This document shows, piece after piece, positions 60,387-64,000 of a stretch of DNA of 64,000 bases. Location: assembly GCF_009834185.1 (NCBI RefSeq), contig NZ_CP047173.1, positions 1,240,001 to 1,304,000 on the forward strand, read 5' to 3'. Under the pieces are notes generated by a model. The model did not search any database. It was not told the DNA's origin and saw only the letters and a list, made by a program, of their open reading frames with translations. Source of the stretch: Rathayibacter sp. VKM Ac-2760. GTDB lineage: Bacteria; Actinomycetota; Actinomycetes; Actinomycetales; Microbacteriaceae. Numbering within the stretch: position 1 is the stretch's first letter; every line of letters starts with the position of its first letter. Position numbers and translations under genes: made by a program.

Positions 60387-61106
60387 ATGGCAGCCTGGTT
60401 CCGACGTCGACGTCCGCTCGGCGAAGCCCCCCGACTGACTCCGCGCGGTGAGTCCTCGAGCAAGCGCGACCGGGTCGACCTCGCCGATCTGACCCCCGAG
60501 CTGCTCCCGTACCTCGGCCAGGTGGCCTACCTGCAGCTCGCCGTGTTCGAGGCGCTGGCGCGCGGAGTGGCGGGCACGGACGACCTCGCCGACAAGGAGG
60601 CGATCTCGGCCGCCGCCGGCACCGCGCTCGCGAAGCACCACGCCGTCGTCGCCGAGCTGCGCCGCCGGGACGTCGAGCCGAGCGAGGCGATGGCGCCGTT
60701 CCGCCCGGCGATCGACACCTTCGAGCACCTCACCCGCGGGGCGGACCTGCACGAGACGCTGCTCTCCGCGTACATCACGGCCGGGCTGCTCGACGACTTC
60801 TTCATCCGGCTCACCGGCGGGCTGCCGAACGACGTGGGGCCGCGGATCGCGCAGACCCTGGGGGCGGACACGGGCATCGACGGCCTGATAGCGATCCTCC
60901 GGCGCGAGATCGCCGCCGACGAGCGGCTCGGCTCCCGGCTCGCGGTCTGGGGCCGCCGGCTGGTGGGCGACACGCTGCTCGTCGCGCGCTCGGCGCTGCT
61001 GGGCTCGGGCAACCACGACTCGGACGAGTCGCGCATCGAGCCGGTCTTCACCGAGCTGATCGCCTCGCACACGCGCCGGATGGACGCGCTCGGGCTGACG
61101 GCCTGA
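60387..61106 (+). CDS. Ferritin-like fold protein (actinobacterial, MiaE-like)
   Basis: 239 aa. Mostly helical: LLPYLGQVAYLQLAVFEALA, then AGTALAKHHAVVAELRRRDV, AIDTFEHLTRGADLHETLLS, and LLDDFFIRLTGG. Glu and His residues placed on successive helices (for example KHHAVV, FEHL) suit a di-iron four-helix bundle, but I cannot assign all ligands. Divergent from the DEAD-box gene, a neighbourhood I recall from other actinobacteria. Function unknown; tRNA hydroxylase or iron storage would be guesses. Confidence 0.72.
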   Translation: MAAWFRRRRPLGEAPRLTPRGESSSKRDRVDLADLTPELLPYLGQVAYLQLAVFEALARGVAGTDDLADKEAISAAAGTALAKHHAVVAELRRRDVEPSEAMAPFRPAIDTFEHLTRGADLHETLLSAYITAGLLDDFFIRLTGGLPNDVGPRIAQTLGADTGIDGLIAILRREIAADERLGSRLAVWGRRLVGDTLLVARSALLGSGNHDSDESRIEPVFTELIASHTRRMDALGLTA

Positions 61107-61150
61107 CGTGCCGGCGCCGCTTCGGGCAGCGGCTCCGTCGCCTCCGGTTC

Positions 61151-61312
61151 GCGGAACCGGCTCCGGCTCGCTGGATCCGGCGATTTCCGCGTGCCGGAGG
61201 TGGTTCCGCGTGCCGGAGTCCGGTCGGCGGCATCTTCGGCTCGCGGAATCGGCTCGGGCTCGCTGGATCCGGCGATTTCCGCGTGCCGGAGGTGGTTTCG
61301 CGTGCCGGAGTT
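61151..61312. repeat. 92-bp direct duplication
   Basis: GCGGAACCGG at 61151 and GCGGAATCGG at 61243 begin two copies of a block of about 70 bp containing CTGGATCCGGCGATTTCCGC and GCGTGCCGGAGGTGGTT; the offset is 92 bp. Each copy also contains an internal GCGGAA / TTTCCGC pair able to fold. Together with cluster 7 this fills the 425-nt gap between the ferritin-like gene and the GntR gene; no coding signal. Confidence 0.8.
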
Positions 61313-61330
61313 CGGGCGGTGCCGCGTCCT

Positions 61331-61515
61331 TGCCGGTCGAGGAGCGCCGGAGGGGCGTATCGAGACCCGCGTGCGTCGATCGGAGGGGTGTGCGGACCCG
61401 GTTTCCGAGGGCGGTGGATCTCGATACGCCCGCTTCGCGAGCTACTCGATCAGCAGGGGTGGGCCGCTTCGCGGGCTGCTCGATCAGCAGGGCGCGGGCT
61501 GCTCGGTCGACGAGG
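61331..61515. repeat. Cluster 7 of the GGTCGAGTAGCC repeat family
   Basis: A forward unit (CCGGTCGAGGAGCGCC... GCGTATCGAGACCC, about 61333-61370), core with GTTTCCGAGGGC, inverted unit GGTGGATCTCGATACGCC... GAGCTACTCGATCAGCA (61411-61456), then truncated inverted ends at 61468-61490 and about 61497-61512. Confidence 0.8.
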
Positions 61516-61531
61516 AAGGGCGCGGTCGACG

Positions 61532-62203
61532 TCAGTCGTCGATGAAGCCGGGGACGTGGGCGAGAGTGGCGATCGTGCGGGTGCGGCCCCACTCGACGTG
61601 GGCGTGGGCGACGGAGACGGCGAGCGGCGCGTCGCCGGCGGCGATCGCCTCGGCGAGCCGCACGTGCTCGTCGTGCCGGACGTGCGGCTCGGCCTGGATG
61701 TTCGCGATGTTGAGGCGGTTGCTGCGCTCGTCCAGCGGCTGCATCGTGGTGATCAGGAGTCGGTTGCCCGCGATCGCCTCGATCGCGCCGTGGATCCGGC
61801 CGCTCTCGGAGTGGAAGCGCGCGAGATCGCCGGCGGCGAGCGCGGCGCTCGCATCGGCGACGACCGCGGTCAGGGCCGAGGCGTCGGCGCCGCGGGCCAC
61901 CGCCTCCGCGGCCTTGCGCGCCACGAGGGGCTCGAGGGCCGAGCGGATGTCGTAGAGCTCGTCCACGTCGCGCCGCCGGACGATCGAGACGACCGCGGTG
62001 CTGCGCGGGCGCACCGTGACCAGGCCGGCCAGCTCGAGCCAGGGCAGGGCCTCCCGGATCGGGACGCGCGAGACGGCGAGCTCGGTCGCGAGGTCGCGCT
62101 CCCGGATCGGCTCGCCCGCCGGAAGGCGGCCGTCGAGGATCCGCGCGCGCAGCTCCTCGTACACCCGCTGCGACATCGTCTGCGCGGGGCTCTTCGTCGG
62201 CAT
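61532..62203 (-). CDS. GntR-family regulator, FadR/FCD subfamily
   Basis: 223 aa. N-terminal winged helix: VYEELRARILDGRLPAGEPI, RERDLATELAVSRVPIREAL, LVTVRPRSTAVVSIV. The C-terminal all-helical FCD domain (about 80-210) has ARFHSESGRIHGAIEAIAGN, RHDEHVRLAEAIAAGD and AHAHVEWG, the His-rich positions that bind a metal and a small acid. It is divergent from the MFS transporter and racemase genes, with a CGGTATACCG palindrome in between; likely a ligand-responsive repressor of those genes (inference). ATG at 62201-62203. Confidence 0.9.
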   Translation of the reverse strand: MPTKSPAQTMSQRVYEELRARILDGRLPAGEPIRERDLATELAVSRVPIREALPWLELAGLVTVRPRSTAVVSIVRRRDVDELYDIRSALEPLVARKAAEAVARGADASALTAVVADASAALAAGDLARFHSESGRIHGAIEAIAGNRLLITTMQPLDERSNRLNIANIQAEPHVRHDEHVRLAEAIAAGDAPLAVSVAHAHVEWGRTRTIATLAHVPGFIDD

Positions 62204-62345
62204 CGGCGCTCCTGTCGGTCTACCCGTCGTCGGTCCTCGAAGGGTAGCGGTCGGCGGTGGCGGGCGCCGTCGACCCTTGTGACGCCGTCTTCATCTGCGC
62301 GAAACACCCGGGTGCCGGATCGGATCTACCGTGATCGAGGCGCTC

Positions 62346-62355
62346 CGGTATACCG
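62346..62355. promoter_or_regulatory. Candidate GntR operator
   Basis: Perfect palindrome CGGTATACCG with partly symmetric GCGCT / AGCGC flanks, 39 nt before the MFS gene. FadR/FCD regulators commonly bind sites of the form tGGTATACCa (family knowledge). It would overlap the MFS promoter region. Confidence 0.6.
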
Positions 62356-62393
62356 AGCGCTCCCACTGCTTCTCCGTCGGAAGGACCCGCCCC

Positions 62394-63782
62394 ATGAGCA
62401 CCGTCACGAATCCGCCCCCCGCCACGACGATGGGCGACCGCATCGAAGCGGCCTACTCGCGCATCGGAGTGACGAGCGCGCACCTCGGCATCGTCGCGAT
62501 GATCCTCTTCGGCGTCTTCTTCGACGCGATCGAGCAGAACACGGTCGGCGTCGCCGGTCCGATCCTCGCCGCCGACTGGGGGCTCGCCGGCGCGCAGATC
62601 GGCCTGCTCAACACGGCGACCTTCACGGCGGTCGCGCTCGGTCGCGTCCTCGCCGGAGTGGTGATGGACCGGATCGGGCGGCGCACACTCCTCGGCGCGA
62701 ACCTGATGATCTTCGCGGTCGGCTCGCTGCTCTGCGCCTTCGCGCCCAGCTACGAGATCCTGGTCGCGGCGCGCTTCCTGGTCGGCCTCGGTCTCGGCGG
62801 CGAGATCGCGACGGCCGTCATCATGCTCGCCGAGTTCTTCTCCGCCAAGCACCGCGGCACGGCCGTGGGCCTGATCAACGTCGCGGCCGCCGGTCTCGGC
62901 AACATGCTCGCCCCGCTCTTCGGCGTCATCGTCTTCTCGGTCTTCACCGGCGACGACCGCTGGCGCTGGCTCTTCGGGATCCTGGTGATCCCCGCCCTGG
63001 CGGTCGTGGTCTACCGGCGCGCGCTGCCCGAGACCCCCCGCTACCTCGCCGCGCGAGGCCGCGTCGCCGAGGCGAACACCGTGATCAACCGGCTCGCCCA
63101 GGGCCGGCTGCACCGCCCGGTCGAGAACGAGGTCGACTACCTCGGCGGCGCGGCGGATCAGCCCGTCACCGCCGCGGTCACCCCGCGCTGGACCGAGCTC
63201 TTCGGCCGCAGGCACCGCCGCACGACGATCGCCCTGGGGATCGCGGTCTGCATGTCCTACGCCGCGCAGATCTCGATGCTCACCCTCATCCCGCTGATCC
63301 TCACCTCCCGCGGCTTCGACATCACCAGTGCGCTCTGGTATACCCTCGTGATGCAGTCGGGCTCCCTGGTCGGAGCGCTGGTCGCGGCCCTCGCTGCCCG
63401 CCGGCTGCCGCGCAAGCTGACGCTCACGGTCGCCGCCCTGCTCGGGATCGGCGCGGGGCTCGGCTTCGGCTTCCTCGGCACCACGGTCGCCCTGGTGCTG
63501 GTCTTCGGCTTCCTCTTCAACTTCTCGGTGATCGTGCTCAACACCACCATCTGGCTGTTCGCTCCGGAGCAGTACCCCACCCGGATCCGCGGCCTCGGCA
63601 CCTCGGTGATCCTCGCGCTCGGCTCGCTCTCCGGCGGGCTGTTCCCCCTCCTCGCCGGCGCCGTGCTCGACGCCTCGGGGGTAGGCGGCATGTTCGCCCT
63701 CCTCGCCGGGCTGTTCGCGATCTGCGCGATCGCCGTGCAGTTCCCGCGCGAGACCGTCGGGCGCCCGATGGCGGAGGACTGA
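62394..63782 (+). CDS. Major facilitator superfamily transporter
   Basis: 462 aa with 12 predicted helices. MFS motif A-like loop GVVMDRIGRRTLLGANL between helices 2 and 3, VAARFLVGLGLGGEIATAVI in helix 4, PETPRYLAARGRVAEAN at the central loop and the second-half loop AARRLPRKLT. PETPRYL and LGLGGE point to the sugar-porter or aromatic-acid/metabolite:H+ symporter groups. FFDAIEQNT in helix 1 carries acidic residues likely in proton coupling. AAGGA precedes the ATG. The neighbouring racemase suggests import of a hydantoin-, amino-acid- or purine-derived compound (inference). Confidence 0.88.
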   Translation: MSTVTNPPPATTMGDRIEAAYSRIGVTSAHLGIVAMILFGVFFDAIEQNTVGVAGPILAADWGLAGAQIGLLNTATFTAVALGRVLAGVVMDRIGRRTLLGANLMIFAVGSLLCAFAPSYEILVAARFLVGLGLGGEIATAVIMLAEFFSAKHRGTAVGLINVAAAGLGNMLAPLFGVIVFSVFTGDDRWRWLFGILVIPALAVVVYRRALPETPRYLAARGRVAEANTVINRLAQGRLHRPVENEVDYLGGAADQPVTAAVTPRWTELFGRRHRRTTIALGIAVCMSYAAQISMLTLIPLILTSRGFDITSALWYTLVMQSGSLVGALVAALAARRLPRKLTLTVAALLGIGAGLGFGFLGTTVALVLVFGFLFNFSVIVLNTTIWLFAPEQYPTRIRGLGTSVILALGSLSGGLFPLLAGAVLDASGVGGMFALLAGLFAICAIAVQFPRETVGRPMAED

Positions 63783-63784
63783 GC

Positions 63785-64000
63785 GTGCGCCGCACGATCG
63801 TCGTCGTGAATCCGAACACCTCCGTCACGACGACCCGGCTCCTGGTGGCCGTCGCCCGCGATGCGGTGCGCGGCGAGGACGTCCGGATCGTGGGGGAGAC
63901 GGCGGCGGAGGGGCCGTCGATCATCACCACCCCCGCAGCGCTCGCGGCCGCGGCGGGGCAGGTCGTCGCCGCGGCGGGGCGTGCCGTGCTGCTGCACGCG
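63785..64000 (+). CDS. Asp/Glu/hydantoin racemase family protein (5' part only)
   Basis: The first 72 codons, running off the window end. The N-terminus RRTIVVVNPNTSVTTTRLL matches the VNPNTS start of the hydantoin/allantoin racemase group (HyuE-like), followed by IVGETAAEGPSII. In that family two Cys form the racemase site; both would lie beyond the window. GTG start 2 nt after the MFS stop, so it is in the same operon. Confidence 0.75.
   Translation, partial: MRRTIVVVNPNTSVTTTRLLVAVARDAVRGEDVRIVGETAAEGPSIITTPAALAAAAGQVVAAAGRAVLLHA

Overview
The window is a gene-dense, very GC-rich stretch of an actinobacterial chromosome. Gene order, heavy use of GTG starts, many apparently leaderless promoters (a -10 hexamer ending about 6 nt before the start codon), DtxR/IdeR-type iron boxes and intergenic repeats of the type TGGTCGAGTAGCC...GCGTATCGAGACC all fit the family Microbacteriaceae, perhaps Rathayibacter or a near relative. 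The genus is inference. No phage, IS element, CRISPR array or defence island is visible.

Backbone: the conserved actinobacterial housekeeping block is recognisable: glmU-prs (2.8-5.3 kb), rplY-pth (16.2-17.5 kb), mfd (18.0-21.6 kb), mazG (25.3-26.0 kb), eno, an FtsB/DivIC-like gene and a DUF501 gene (34.4-37.1 kb). In Mycobacterium the same genes lie close together (pth, rplY, prs, glmU, mfd, mazG, lpqU, eno, ftsB-like, DUF501, ppx). Here the block is opened by accessory cassettes, no ppx follows DUF501 and no lpqU precedes eno.

Region by region. 0-2.6 kb: tail of a Mo-cofactor enzyme, an ABC-F ATPase and a convergent MarR regulator. 2.7-5.3 kb: tRNA-Gln, glmU, prs. 5.6-13.2 kb: an APC-like membrane protein, then an alpha-glucoside cassette (divergent ROK repressor, lipoprotein binding protein, two permeases, GH13 alpha-glucosidase; no dedicated ATPase). 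13.3-16 kb: gnd and a thiol-conjugate hydroquinone reductase. 16.2-22.9 kb: rplY, pth, mfd, a small acidic protein, adenine/adenosine deaminase. 23.1-28.3 kb: two ABC exporter-like pairs flanking mazG. 28.4-34.3 kb: hisS, a four-gene NMT1/THI5-type ABC importer, apt. 34.4-38.8 kb: eno, FtsB-like, DUF501, type II NADH dehydrogenase, and an odd tRNA with a UAA anticodon. 38.8-46.8 kb: mostly lineage-specific genes, including a zinc-ribbon miniprotein, a transglutaminase, a large Ig-like/membrane fusion protein, a GH1 homologue without its acid/base glutamate, a hexapeptide-repeat protein and an amidase. 46.9-48.4 kb: two iron-regulated siderophore-interacting-protein genes. 48.4-54.2 kb: a minus-strand series with translationally overlapping genes (flavoprotein reductase, HExxH protein, SDR; enoyl-CoA hydratase and RraB-like protein; arginase-family protein; helical protein). 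54.3-61.1 kb: glutamine amidotransferase, aminopeptidase P, EEP-family protein, PHP protein, DEAD-box helicase, ferritin-like protein. 61.5-64 kb: an FCD-type GntR regulator divergent from an MFS transporter and a cut-off Asp/Glu/hydantoin racemase.

The non-coding DNA is the most unusual part. Seven intergenic clusters carry a family of imperfectly palindromic repeats in head-to-head pairs. Two convergent gene ends (about 21.9 and 33.7 kb) carry near-identical 65-bp hairpins. Three perfect inverted repeats in a row sit directly upstream of mfd. The best single-gene oddities are the type I tRNA with a UAA anticodon, in a genome where TTA codons seem absent, and the myrosinase-like Glu-to-Gln change in the GH1 protein. 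I found no clearly new multi-gene system.
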